Shown here: positions 7,365 to 14,985 of the stretch, in pieces
Numbering within the stretch: position 1 is the stretch's first letter
Layout of the letters: each line of letters opens with the position of its first letter
Origin: an uncultured beta proteobacterium
Lineage (GTDB): Bacteria; Pseudomonadota; Gammaproteobacteria; Burkholderiales; Burkholderiaceae
DNA length: 29,506 nucleotides
Assembly (NCBI GenBank): GCA_903944255.1
Contig: CAJARE010000064.1
Coordinates: forward strand, 1-29,506
Reading direction: 5' to 3'
Notes under the pieces: model-generated
What the model was told of the DNA's origin: nothing
Database searches by the model: none
The model's input: only the letters and a program-made list of their open reading frames with translations
Program-made: the position numbers and the translations under genes

Positions 7365-7898
7365 CTAAAAATCTCCAGAAATCTTTTTCAGTGTCTTGCG
7401 GTAGCGCTGTGCATTTTGAACATAGCGCCCTGCGATCGCTTCGATATCTGATATTTGCTCTGGCGTTAGAGTCTTTACAGCTTTGGCTGGAGAACCCAAA
7501 ATCATCGAGCCATCCGGAAACTCTTTACCTTCAGTAACCAGTGCGCCCGCACCCACCAAGCAATGCTTACCAATCTTGGCACCATTCAGAATCACTGCGC
7601 CAATACCAATCAAACTTCCGTCGTCGACCTGACAACCATGAAGCATGACATGATGACCAACCGTGACATTCTTGCCGATGATCAAAGGATAGCCAGGGTC
7701 AGTATGCAGAACAGAGGCGTCCTGAACATTGCTACCTTCTCCGATTTGAATGAGATCGTTATCGCCTCGAACCACCACTTTTGGCCAAATATTGGCATTG
7801 TGATGGAGCTCTACTTTGCCGATGACTTCGGCACTTTCAGCAACCCATGCACCCTCAGATAACAGGGGGGATATTCCGTCTAGTTCATATATAGCCAT
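7365..7898 (-). CDS. Gamma-carbonic-anhydrase-like hexapeptide-repeat protein
   Basis: This 177-residue protein is built of left-handed beta-helix hexapeptide repeats (about residues 20-145), ending in a C-terminal helix. The trimeric family's zinc ligands can be seen as H65 (SVLHTDPG), H82 and H87 (GHHVMLHGC), so metal binding is intact. Members of the YrdA/CaiE group bind zinc, but many show weak or no carbonic anhydrase activity, so CO2 hydration is only possible. It lies 43 bases downstream of the ammonium channel gene without a visible terminator and is coupled to the SAF oxidoreductase. The three genes may therefore be cotranscribed. Confidence 0.9.
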   Translation of the reverse strand: MAIYELDGISPLLSEGAWVAESAEVIGKVELHHNANIWPKVVVRGDNDLIQIGEGSNVQDASVLHTDPGYPLIIGKNVTVGHHVMLHGCQVDDGSLIGIGAVILNGAKIGKHCLVGAGALVTEGKEFPDGSMILGSPAKAVKTLTPEQISDIEAIAGRYVQNAQRYRKTLKKISGDF

Positions 7899-7941
7899 GA
7901 CTCATTATAGGGATGAATCAGGCCATATATGCAAGCAAGCA

Positions 7942-9144
7942 TTACCAGCTTGGCTCACGATCTGGTGTTGAAGAAATACGATGCGTACTTAAATCAGCGC
8001 CTTCATATTCTTCCTCTTGCGACATCCGAATACCCATGATGACTTTTAGTCCGCCATAGACTATAAAACCACCAACTACAGCAATGCTAATACCAATTGC
8101 ACTACCAATTAATTGACCGGTAAAGGTGATACCGCCAAGACCACCAAGTGCTTTAGTGCCAAAAATACCAGCTGCTAAGCCACCCCAGAGCCCACATAAA
8201 CCGTGCAGCGGCCACACACCTAAGACGTCATCGAGCTTCCAACGGTTTTGCACCAAGGTAAACATATAAACAAATAAGGCGCCGGCAACTAAACCAACAA
8301 ACAATGCTCCGATGGGATGCATTAAATCAGAGCCCGCACATACTGCGACTAATCCAGCAAGTGGGCCGTTGTAGGTAAAACCAGGATCGTTACGACCCAC
8401 CACACATGCAGCTAGGGTTCCGCCAACCATCGCCATTAAAGAGTTCATTGCAACCAAGCCACTAATTTTGTCGATAGTCTGCGCGCTCATCACATTAAAA
8501 CCAAACCAACCTACTGCCAATATCCAAGCGCCTAAGGCTAAAAATGGAATGCTGGATGGTGGATGTGCTGAGATTTGACCCTCTTTGGTATAACGACCGC
8601 GGCGTGCCCCCAAAAGAATGATTGCGGGCAAAGCAATCCAACCGCCGACAGCATGCACTACGATCGAGCCAGCAAAGTCATGAAACTCCTCACCAGTGAG
8701 GCCTTTTATCCAAGCCTGAATTCCATAGTGCTGATTCCATGCAATTCCTTCAAAGAAGGGATAGATGAAGCCAACCAATATAAAAGTAGCGATGAGTTGC
8801 GGATTAAATTTAGCTCGCTCAGCAATACCCCCAGAGATAATGGCTGGAATCGCAGCAGCAAATGTGAGTAAGAAGAAAAACTTGACTAACTCATAACCAT
8901 TCTTCTGGGCTAATAATTCTGCGCCCGAAAAAAAGCTCACGCCGTAAGCAATGCTGTAGCCAATAAAAAAATAAGCAATGGTCGAGACTGCAAAGTCCAC
9001 CAAAATTTTGACTAGGGCATTGACTTGGTTTTTCTTACGAACAGTACCCAATTCTAAGAATGCAAACCCCGCATGCATTGCTAAGACCATGATGGCGCCA
9101 AGCAAAATGAATAAGACATCACTTCCCGATTTCAAGACTTCCAT
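7942..9144 (-). CDS. amt: Ammonium channel of the Amt family
   Basis: This 400-residue inner-membrane protein has about eleven hydrophobic helices. It conserves the Amt core: the D-x2-G-S-x-V-V-H segment (HDFAGSIVVHAVGG) with the first pore histidine, and the second of the twin histidines in VWPLHGLCGLWGG. It moves ammonium/ammonia into the cell for assimilation. The protein begins directly with a membrane helix and ends in a charged cytoplasmic tail (EEEYEGADL), the region that PII proteins usually contact. No glnK/PII gene is adjacent, unlike the frequent glnK-amt pair. GAGGGG precedes the ATG. An NtrC-like dyad lies about 63 bases upstream, which suggests nitrogen control. Confidence 0.95.
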   Translation of the reverse strand: MEVLKSGSDVLFILLGAIMVLAMHAGFAFLELGTVRKKNQVNALVKILVDFAVSTIAYFFIGYSIAYGVSFFSGAELLAQKNGYELVKFFFLLTFAAAIPAIISGGIAERAKFNPQLIATFILVGFIYPFFEGIAWNQHYGIQAWIKGLTGEEFHDFAGSIVVHAVGGWIALPAIILLGARRGRYTKEGQISAHPPSSIPFLALGAWILAVGWFGFNVMSAQTIDKISGLVAMNSLMAMVGGTLAACVVGRNDPGFTYNGPLAGLVAVCAGSDLMHPIGALFVGLVAGALFVYMFTLVQNRWKLDDVLGVWPLHGLCGLWGGLAAGIFGTKALGGLGGITFTGQLIGSAIGISIAVVGGFIVYGGLKVIMGIRMSQEEEYEGADLSTHRISSTPDREPSW

Positions 9145-9206
9145 GAAATTTCCCCTCTTTTTTATGCATCATTATGGGGAATACCAAAAACCACTTAAGC
9201 TCAATA

Positions 9207-9223
9207 CGCACTAAAATAGTGCA
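9207..9223. promoter_or_regulatory. NtrC-like dyad between amt and the Rap1a/Tai-like gene
   Basis: CGCACTAAAATAGTGCA contains the perfect inverted repeat GCACTA-AAA-TAGTGC (9208-9222). Its GCAC...GTGC arms and central spacing resemble the NtrC recognition pattern (TGCAC, five to seven bases, GTGCA). It lies about 63 bases upstream of the amt start codon. No convincing sigma54 -24/-12 pair was found between it and amt, so either a sigma70 promoter is used or another regulator binds. Confidence 0.5.
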
Positions 9224-9279
9224 TATCTCAATATTTAAGATGGTTTATGATCATTCTAAATACATTCCAAGGAAAACTA

Positions 9280-9642
9280 ATGAAAAAAATTCTCGTTCTT
9301 TTAGCCACTCTTGGCGCAATTTCTGGTGCTGTCCAGGCCCAGGCTCCAATCAAAGTTTTGAGCACCCAAGAATTAGTCAACACTTGCAAACTTCCTGCAA
9401 GCCCAGAATCTCGCAGCTTTTGCATTGGCTACACCAGCGCAATTTACGATACCTATCTTGCAACACGTCACCCACAAAGCGCTAGACCTTTTATTTGCGT
9501 AAATCAACCTGGACCAAAGCGTGACGATGTCATTGCTGATTTTGTAAAGTGGGCTGGAGAAAATCCACAGACTGCTGATAAGCCTGCTGCAGGAACTGCA
9601 CTTGGTTACCTAGCAATGCGCTTTCCTTGCGGCAAAAAATAA
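9280..9642 (+). CDS. Secreted Rap1a/Tai-like small protein
   Basis: From the chosen start this is a 120-residue precursor with a clear signal peptide (MKKILVLLATLGAISGAVQA, residues 1-20), so the product is periplasmic. The mature part has four cysteines: one in NTCKL, one in FCIGYTSAIYDTY, one in FICVN and one in RFPCGKK. It also has a DDVIADFVKWAGENPQ helix. This pattern matches the Rap1a/Tai domain, first described in immunity proteins for type VI effectors. No T6SS or effector gene is nearby, so the domain here may have a general periplasmic role. The ATG at 9280 follows AAGGA and starts the signal peptide; an upstream in-frame ATG at 9247 would add an unlikely N-terminal extension. Confidence 0.8.
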   Translation: MKKILVLLATLGAISGAVQAQAPIKVLSTQELVNTCKLPASPESRSFCIGYTSAIYDTYLATRHPQSARPFICVNQPGPKRDDVIADFVKWAGENPQTADKPAAGTALGYLAMRFPCGKK

Positions 9643-9689
9643 TCTAAGCACACGAGCTTAATCAAATTACATTCAGAGGATTAGTTGAT

Positions 9690-9977
9690 ATGAAAAAAAT
9701 TATTGCAATTACCGCAGCAACACTAGCGATTGCAGGCTGTTCTAATATGAGCAATACTGAGCAACGCACTGTCTCCGGCGGCGCTATTGGTGCTACTGCT
9801 GGCGCTATCGGCACAGCTATTTTCCACGGCAACCCAATTTGGGGTGCAGTGGGTGGTGCAGCAGTGGGTGCAGCATCTGGCTATATCTATGATGCATACA
9901 AAAAGGAACAGGCTTCTGAATACAACGCTGGCTATGATGCGGGTAAAAACAAAAAGCCTGCTAACGCACCTAACTAA
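9690..9977 (+). CDS. Small glycine-zipper lipoprotein
   Basis: This 95-residue protein has a type II signal peptide with lipobox IAGC, so C17 would be the lipidated N-terminus. A glycine-zipper helix pair (about residues 29-66) follows: GGAIGATAGAIGTAIF and GAVGGAAVGAASGYIYDAY. Such proteins sit in the outer membrane or periplasm; some (the OmpA/SlyB/YmgG-like families) affect envelope stability. The C-terminus is hydrophilic (YNAGYDAGKNKK). It lies 47 bases after the Rap1a/Tai-like gene on the same strand, preceded by AGAGGA, and ends shortly before a strong terminator, so the two may form a small envelope operon. No specific function can be given. Confidence 0.85.
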   Translation: MKKIIAITAATLAIAGCSNMSNTEQRTVSGGAIGATAGAIGTAIFHGNPIWGAVGGAAVGAASGYIYDAYKKEQASEYNAGYDAGKNKKPANAPN

Positions 9978-10023
9978 GCATTCTGACTACAGACTCAACA
10001 AATTCTGTTGATTAATTGTTTTA

Positions 10024-10061
10024 AAAAACCCAGCTCGTATTAATTTACCAGCTGGGTTTTT
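10024..10061. terminator. Bidirectional terminator overlapping the 3' end of the OsmC-like gene
   Basis: The arms AAAAACCCAGCT (10024-10035) and AGCTGGGTTTTT (10050-10061) form a 12-bp perfect stem with a 14-base loop. The stem is followed by T on plus and, through its A-run, by T on minus. It terminates the lipoprotein gene. Its right arm also encodes the last codons of the convergent OsmC-like gene, whose stop codon (10040-10042) is in the loop. Confidence 0.85.
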
Positions 10062-10429
10062 ATTTGGATCTCGCCAGCCAGCGCCTTATGAATGGGGCAT
10101 CTCAGAGCAATCTCCAAAAGACGCTCTCTTTGTTGACCATCTAGGTCACCCACCAACTCAATATGTCGTGTCAATATTTCGACATCATTATGGCGTTCGA
10201 TATCTACAGTCACTATTGCATTTTTTAAGTGCATTGCTTTTCGCTCTCCATACATCTTCAAGGTCATGCTAGTGCAGGCTGCTAATGCTGCGCCTAAATA
10301 TTCATGGGGTGATGGTCCTGTCCCACTGCCACCTTTTGAAATCTCAGCATCAGATAAATAATGTAAATCACCTGTACTCAGTTTTTGCTGGAGTGGACCC
10401 TCACCGAACTGTGACACTACTTTTCTCAT
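10040..10429 (-). CDS. OsmC/Ohr family protein
   Basis: This 129-residue cytoplasmic protein carries the two redox cysteines of the OsmC fold: C52 in GAALAACTSMTLKMY and C111 in ALRCPIHKAL. The family reduces organic hydroperoxides through these thiols; this member belongs to the short, general OsmC-like group rather than Ohr proper. The N-terminal strand region (residues 1-30) and SKGGSGTGPSPHEYLGAAL are typical. AAAGGT lies before the ATG. It is followed upstream by a rhodanese gene on the same strand with about 60 bases between them, and both may serve sulfur/peroxide homeostasis. The last codons lie in the shared terminator hairpin. Confidence 0.9.
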   Translation of the reverse strand: MRKVVSQFGEGPLQQKLSTGDLHYLSDAEISKGGSGTGPSPHEYLGAALAACTSMTLKMYGERKAMHLKNAIVTVDIERHNDVEILTRHIELVGDLDGQQRERLLEIALRCPIHKALAGEIQIKTQLVN

Positions 10430-10489
10430 AAGGACCTTTCAATATTTTTAAGTAATATAGGTATCAAACTAACCCATTCTAGATTTACT

Positions 10490-10897
10490 TTACGACTGTG
10501 ACTTGGCACTCTTTTCTTGAACGGGCAAGCCTGCTTTTTTCCAAGCGCTAAATCCACCCCCTAAATGACAAACATCTGACAAACCCATGTTTTGCAAGGT
10601 CTGGGTGGATAGGGATGAACGCCATGCGGAAGCACAATATAAAACGATACGCTTACCTTCCCCAAAGATGGGTTTGAAATAAGGGCTATCAGGGTCAACC
10701 CAAAACTCCAACATTCCTCTCGGGGCGTGAAATGCATTCGGAATCATCCCCTCTCGCTCTAATTCTCGAACATCACGGATATCCACAAAAACGGTGTTGG
10801 AATCACTTAATAATTGCTCTGCTTGCTCAAGCGTTAATGTTTCAATTTCCCCCATTGCCCGAGCAATCAGCTCTTCGTATCCAATCTTTAATTTCAT
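10490..10897 (-). CDS. Rhodanese-domain protein
   Basis: From the chosen start this is a 135-residue single-domain rhodanese. The active-site loop is CASAWRS with C88 as the persulfide-forming cysteine and R93, and the conserved FVDIRDVRELEREGMIPNA motif precedes it. Members transfer sulfane sulfur, for example from thiosulfate, or carry persulfide. An insertion-like segment EFWVDPDSPYFKPIFGEGKR lies between the two halves, typical of a proteobacterial subgroup. The ATG at 10895-10897 follows AAGGAG at ideal spacing. A longer reading up to 11017 would overlap the divergent antiporter gene and has no ribosome-binding site, so it was not used. Confidence 0.9.
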   Translation of the reverse strand: MKLKIGYEELIARAMGEIETLTLEQAEQLLSDSNTVFVDIRDVRELEREGMIPNAFHAPRGMLEFWVDPDSPYFKPIFGEGKRIVLYCASAWRSSLSTQTLQNMGLSDVCHLGGGFSAWKKAGLPVQEKSAKSQS

Positions 10898-10955
10898 TAA
10901 AATCTCCTTAAGTAACAACCTCTCGATGTATTGAAGCACCTGATAATATTCTGCT

Positions 10956-12218
10956 ATGAACTTTACCCCGACCGAACTAGTCGCAAGCATTCTCTTTGCT
11001 ATTGCCGTCTTACACACTTTTTGTACTGGCTATTTTGAAATTCTTGCTAATAAATCACCGAAACATGCTGGTTTATGGCATCTATTAGGTGAAGTTGAAG
11101 TTGTCTTTGGTTTTTGGGCAGCAATTCTCGTTATCTACATGAGCTTCAATGAAAGTTTAGATACTGCCAAATCATTTTTAGATCGTCGCAATTTCACAGA
11201 GCCCCTGTTTGTTTTCGCCATTATGATTGTAGCTGCGAGCAAACCGGTCCTCTATTTCGCTACGCAAATTCTTCATTACTTAGGTAAGGGCTTACAGACA
11301 CTATTGCGCATTCGAAGCGCACCCGCTCTTTATTTCTTAACCTTGTCAGTCACACCATTATTAGGCTCTGTCATCACTGAACCAGCGGCGATGACGCTTG
11401 CCGCATTTTTATTACGAGACCTCGTCTATAAAAATAAACCGTCAGCCACCTTGATGTTTGCAACGATTGGTGTTCTCTTCGTCAATATCTCCATTGGTGG
11501 AACGCTCACCAATTTTGCTGCGCCTCCTGTACTCATGGTTGCCAAAACCTGGGACTGGAGCTCTGCCTTCATGTTCGCCAACTTTGGCATTGAATCTAGT
11601 ATTGCTATTTTTATTAACGCGCTTGGAGCTACGCTCTTATTTCATCGTCAACTCCTTGATCCTCAAGAGAGTAGCAAGCCTGCCAATATTCCCTTCACCG
11701 TGATCTTGGTACATCTACTCTTTTTGCTTGGTATAGTGGTCTTTGCTCATGACATCATTATATTTCTGTGGTTACTCCTTTTTTTTATTGGATACACAAC
11801 CGCCTATCCAACACATCAAAGCCCATTAATTCTGAAAGAAGCGCTTCTAGTAGGATTCTTCTTGGGCGGCTTAGTAGTCTTAGGATCACTGCAAGGCTGG
11901 TGGTTACAACCGACCTTACAAAGTATGAGTCCAACCGCAGTCTTCTACGGCAGCCTTGCACTTACCGCCATTACTGATAATGCCGCCCTTACTTATCTCG
12001 GCTCTTTAGTGACAGGTACTTCTCCCGAATTTAAGCTAGCTTTAGTGGGCGGTGCAGTTGCTGGTGGAGGATTAACCGTAATTGCTAACGCCCCCAATCC
12101 AGCGGGTATGGCTATTTTGCGGGACTACTTCCCCAATGCCAAAGTCTCAGCCCTGTACCTTTTAATAGCCGCTATACCGCCTACTTTGGTAGCTATTTTG
12201 GCTTACCGCCTGTTTTAA
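10956..12218 (+). CDS. Putative Na+/H+ antiporter family membrane protein
   Basis: This 420-residue polytopic inner-membrane protein has about eleven or twelve hydrophobic helices. The cores SVTPLLGSVITEPAAMTLAA, IGGTLTNFAAPPV and ALTAITDNAALTYLGSLV each carry polar residues inside helices (E, N, D), as expected for cation exchange. It resembles the family annotated as putative Na+/H+ antiporter in many Gram-negatives, for which transport evidence is thin. Sequence layout also recalls the ArsB/NhaD superfamily. The gene is divergent from the rhodanese gene across 58 bases. No strong Shine-Dalgarno is visible before the ATG. The last segment, VIANAPNPAGMAIL, resembles a discontinuous-helix hairpin. 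Confidence 0.8.
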   Translation: MNFTPTELVASILFAIAVLHTFCTGYFEILANKSPKHAGLWHLLGEVEVVFGFWAAILVIYMSFNESLDTAKSFLDRRNFTEPLFVFAIMIVAASKPVLYFATQILHYLGKGLQTLLRIRSAPALYFLTLSVTPLLGSVITEPAAMTLAAFLLRDLVYKNKPSATLMFATIGVLFVNISIGGTLTNFAAPPVLMVAKTWDWSSAFMFANFGIESSIAIFINALGATLLFHRQLLDPQESSKPANIPFTVILVHLLFLLGIVVFAHDIIIFLWLLLFFIGYTTAYPTHQSPLILKEALLVGFFLGGLVVLGSLQGWWLQPTLQSMSPTAVFYGSLALTAITDNAALTYLGSLVTGTSPEFKLALVGGAVAGGGLTVIANAPNPAGMAILRDYFPNAKVSALYLLIAAIPPTLVAILAYRLF

Positions 12219-12274
12219 AACTATATCCCGTAAAATCTGAGCTTCGCCCCCAGTTATAAACCTGAGAACGGCAT

Positions 12275-13627
12275 ATGAAAAAGCTTTATATCAAGACCTT
12301 TGGCTGTCAGATGAACGAGTACGACTCGGGCAAGATGGCCGACCTTTTACATGCCAATGAGGGCATGATCATGACCGATACCCCAGAAGATGCGGATGTC
12401 GTTCTACTCAATACCTGCTCGATTCGGGAAAAAGCGGAAGACAAAGTTTTTTCTGATCTTGGGCGCTTACGTGAACTCAAAAAATCAAAGCCTGATTTAT
12501 TGATTGGTGTTGGTGGCTGCGTAGCCAGTCAAGAAGGTCAGCAAATTGTGAGTCGCGCCCCTTATGTCGATGTCGTGTTTGGTCCACAAACGCTTCATCG
12601 CCTCTCCGACTTAATTGCACAACGTCGTAAGACTGGTATCTCACAGGTAGATATTTCTTTTCCAGAAATAGAAAAGTTTGATCATCTTCCTGCATCACGC
12701 CAAACTCGCGGCTCTGCTTATGTTTCCATCATGGAAGGTTGCTCGAAATACTGTAGCTATTGCGTTGTTCCTTACACGCGTGGTGAAGAAGTATCGCGTC
12801 CATTTGATGATGTCTTAACCGAAGTTGCTGGCCTAGCCAGCCAAGGTGTTAAGGAAATTGTTCTGCTAGGTCAGAACGTCAATGCGTATTTAGGGAAGAT
12901 GGGTAGCACCGATGAAATCGCAGACTTTGCCTTGCTAATTGAATACATCGCAGAAATTCCGGGTGTAGAGCGCATTCGTTTTACGACCAGTCACCCAAAA
13001 GAATTTACGCAGCGTTTAGTCGACGTCTATACAAAAGTTCCCAAACTCGTTAGTCATTTGCACTTACCTGTTCAACACGGCTCTGACTCAATGCTATCTG
13101 CGATGAAGCGAGGCTACACTGCCCTTGAGTACAAGAGCATCATTCGTAAAATGCGCGCAGTACGACCCGACCTCACCTTATCGAGCGACTTTATTGTTGG
13201 CTTTCCTGGCGAAACCGAAGCTGATTTTGAAAAGTTACTGAAGATGGTTCAGGATCTGCAATTTGATAATAGCTTCTGCTTTATTTTCAGCCCACGCCCT
13301 GGTACTCCTGCCGCTAATCTCAGCGACGATACTCCTTATGAAGTGAAGCTCAAGCGCTTACAAACTTTATTGGCAGTGCTTGAAGGTCAAGCTAACCAAA
13401 TTAGCCAAAAAATGTTGGGCAATACCGAAAAAGTTTTAGTAGAAGGCCTGGCGAAAGACGGCATTAATCTCCAGGGTCGATGCGCCAATAATCGGGTGAT
13501 TCATTTCATGGCAGAAAATCAAGCTCAAGATGCGCTCATTGGTAGCATGGTCGATATTGAAGTAACAGAAGTTCTTAACTACACCTTAAGAGGCGAACTT
13601 GTCAAAGCGCATGCCATCTCTACCTAA
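12275..13627 (+). CDS. miaB: tRNA-2-methylthio-N6-dimethylallyladenosine synthase MiaB
   Basis: This 450-residue radical SAM methylthiotransferase adds a methylthio group to isopentenyl-adenosine 37 of tRNAs reading UNN codons. The N-terminal UPF0004 domain supplies an auxiliary [4Fe-4S] cluster through C11 (FGCQMN), C48 (NTCSIREKAE) and C82 (GVGGCVASQ). The radical SAM cluster is C156-x3-C160-x2-C163 in EGCSKYCSYCVVPYTRG. A C-terminal TRAM RNA-binding domain occupies about residues 380-445. All catalytic cysteines are present and the length is normal. The gene leads a core plus-strand block and its end overlaps the start of ybeY. Confidence 0.97.
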   Translation: MKKLYIKTFGCQMNEYDSGKMADLLHANEGMIMTDTPEDADVVLLNTCSIREKAEDKVFSDLGRLRELKKSKPDLLIGVGGCVASQEGQQIVSRAPYVDVVFGPQTLHRLSDLIAQRRKTGISQVDISFPEIEKFDHLPASRQTRGSAYVSIMEGCSKYCSYCVVPYTRGEEVSRPFDDVLTEVAGLASQGVKEIVLLGQNVNAYLGKMGSTDEIADFALLIEYIAEIPGVERIRFTTSHPKEFTQRLVDVYTKVPKLVSHLHLPVQHGSDSMLSAMKRGYTALEYKSIIRKMRAVRPDLTLSSDFIVGFPGETEADFEKLLKMVQDLQFDNSFCFIFSPRPGTPAANLSDDTPYEVKLKRLQTLLAVLEGQANQISQKMLGNTEKVLVEGLAKDGINLQGRCANNRVIHFMAENQAQDALIGSMVDIEVTEVLNYTLRGELVKAHAIST

Positions 13628-14081
13628 ATCCAAACTCATGATTGAGCTTCAGTATGCAAGTCCAGCGATCGAAGCGGTGGTGGCTACGCAAGCCTCTGCT
13701 AGTTTAATCAAGAAATGGGTTAAGGCATCCAGCACCCCTAATGGACAACTGACATTACGCTTTGTGAACATGGCTGAGGGTAAAAAATTGAACTTAGCTT
13801 TTCGGAAAAAAGATGCGGCAACGAATGTATTAACATTTCCCTACGAGCTTACAAAATCAAATGTGCATGCCGATATTATTTTTTGCCTACCAGTGCTACA
13901 GAAAGAGGCAAAAGTACAAGGTAAAACACTGAAAGCCCATCTTGCCCATTTAATTGTGCATGGCTGCCTTCATGCTCAAGCATATGATCACGAAACAAAA
14001 AAAGATGCAGAAAAAATGGAAACATCAGAAGTGCAAATTCTCAAAAAACTGGGCTTTTCTAATCCCTATTTAGATACCTAG
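13611..14081 (+). CDS. ybeY: Endoribonuclease/rRNA maturation factor YbeY
   Basis: This metal-dependent RNase acts in 16S rRNA 3'-end maturation and ribosome quality control. The zinc site HGCLHAQAYDH has the three histidines; the family usually has G where this protein has A before YDH. The substrate-side region FVNMAEGKKLNLAFRKKDAATNVLTFPY is clear in outline. From the ATG at 13611 the protein has 156 residues. An in-frame TTG at 13599 is preceded by AAGAGG at suitable spacing and would give 160; both overlap the 3' end of miaB, so translation is probably coupled. In most proteobacteria phoH (ybeZ) lies between miaB and ybeY, but here the two overlap. Confidence 0.93.
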   Translation: MPSLPKSKLMIELQYASPAIEAVVATQASASLIKKWVKASSTPNGQLTLRFVNMAEGKKLNLAFRKKDAATNVLTFPYELTKSNVHADIIFCLPVLQKEAKVQGKTLKAHLAHLIVHGCLHAQAYDHETKKDAEKMETSEVQILKKLGFSNPYLDT

Positions 14082-14137
14082 ACCTCATTTATATGCGTAA
14101 TTGAAAAATTGACATCTTTCTACGCTATTCTTGCTAT

Positions 14138-14977
14138 ATGCCCGACCCCAATAAATCCCTATTAGATCGCCTAGCCGATTTTTTAACACCCCAACCAATC
14201 AGCTCTAGCGAGCGTCGTAAAGAGCTCATTGAAACGCTTCGTGAAGCCCAATCTGAAGGCTTGATTGATGCGGACGCCCTATCCATGATTGAGGGTGTAT
14301 TTCAAGTGGGTCAACTTTGTGCACGCGACATCTTGGTGCCTAGAGCCCAAATCGATTGGATTGATATCAATCGTAGTCTTGCTCAAATTATTCAGAGTGT
14401 GATTCAAGCAGCTCACTCACGCTTTCCTGTCTATGAAGGCAGTAAAGACAATGTGATTGGTATCTTATTGGCCAAAGATCTACTGCGGCATGCTACTGAA
14501 AAAGACTTTCAAGTGCGTGACTGGTTAAGGCCAGCAGTATTTATTCCTGAATCAAAACGACTCAGTGTTTTATTGCGTGACTTTAAAGATAACCGCAACC
14601 ACTTGGCAATTGTGGTGGATGAATATAGTGGTGTGGCCGGCATCATCACGATTGAAGATGTGCTTGAACAAATCGTAGGTGATATTGAAGATGAGCATGA
14701 TATTGATGAGGAAGCTGATAACCTCATAGCACTAGATAATGGCGATATCCGGGTCAAAGGGATTACGGAAATTGATCAATTTAATGAAACCTTAGGAACC
14801 CATTTTTCTCAAGATGAGATTGAAACAGTTGCTGGTCTAGTCATTCAACATCTGGGCAGAGTTCCAAAAGTAGGCGAGCTCATTTTGATCGATGGTATTG
14901 AATTTGAGATCTTGCGCGCCGACCCTCGTCAAGTACATATTTTGCTTGCGCGCCAAATTCCTAAAAAAACTGACTGA
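14138..14977 (+). CDS. corC: CorC/YbeX family CBS-domain protein
   Basis: This 279-residue soluble protein has a CBS pair (about residues 65-190) with MVP-like entry LVPRAQIDWIDI and the segment RNHLAIVVDEYSGVAGIIT. A C-terminal CorC_HlyC domain, involved in ligand/nucleotide recognition, follows from about residue 200. It has no membrane domain, as usual for the YbeX group. CorC was linked to magnesium/cobalt efflux, and YbeX has also been tied to ribosome metabolism, which fits its place after ybeY. It is followed after 8 bases by lnt, matching the usual miaB-ybeY-corC-lnt order. Confidence 0.95.
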   Translation: MPDPNKSLLDRLADFLTPQPISSSERRKELIETLREAQSEGLIDADALSMIEGVFQVGQLCARDILVPRAQIDWIDINRSLAQIIQSVIQAAHSRFPVYEGSKDNVIGILLAKDLLRHATEKDFQVRDWLRPAVFIPESKRLSVLLRDFKDNRNHLAIVVDEYSGVAGIITIEDVLEQIVGDIEDEHDIDEEADNLIALDNGDIRVKGITEIDQFNETLGTHFSQDEIETVAGLVIQHLGRVPKVGELILIDGIEFEILRADPRQVHILLARQIPKKTD

Positions 14978-14985
14978 GATTCATC

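Noticed and set aside
9145..9206. sigma54 promoter for amt
   Set aside because: No GG and GC dinucleotides at -24/-12 spacing were found on the amt strand in this stretch.
10898..11017. Upstream extension of the rhodanese gene
   Set aside because: AAGGAG precedes the internal ATG at 10897, and the extension overlaps the divergent antiporter gene.
14109..14137. TTGACA upstream of corC as a promoter
   Set aside because: With 17-base spacing the -10 would be TGCTAT, a weak match abutting the ATG at 14138, so the transcript would start inside the gene.
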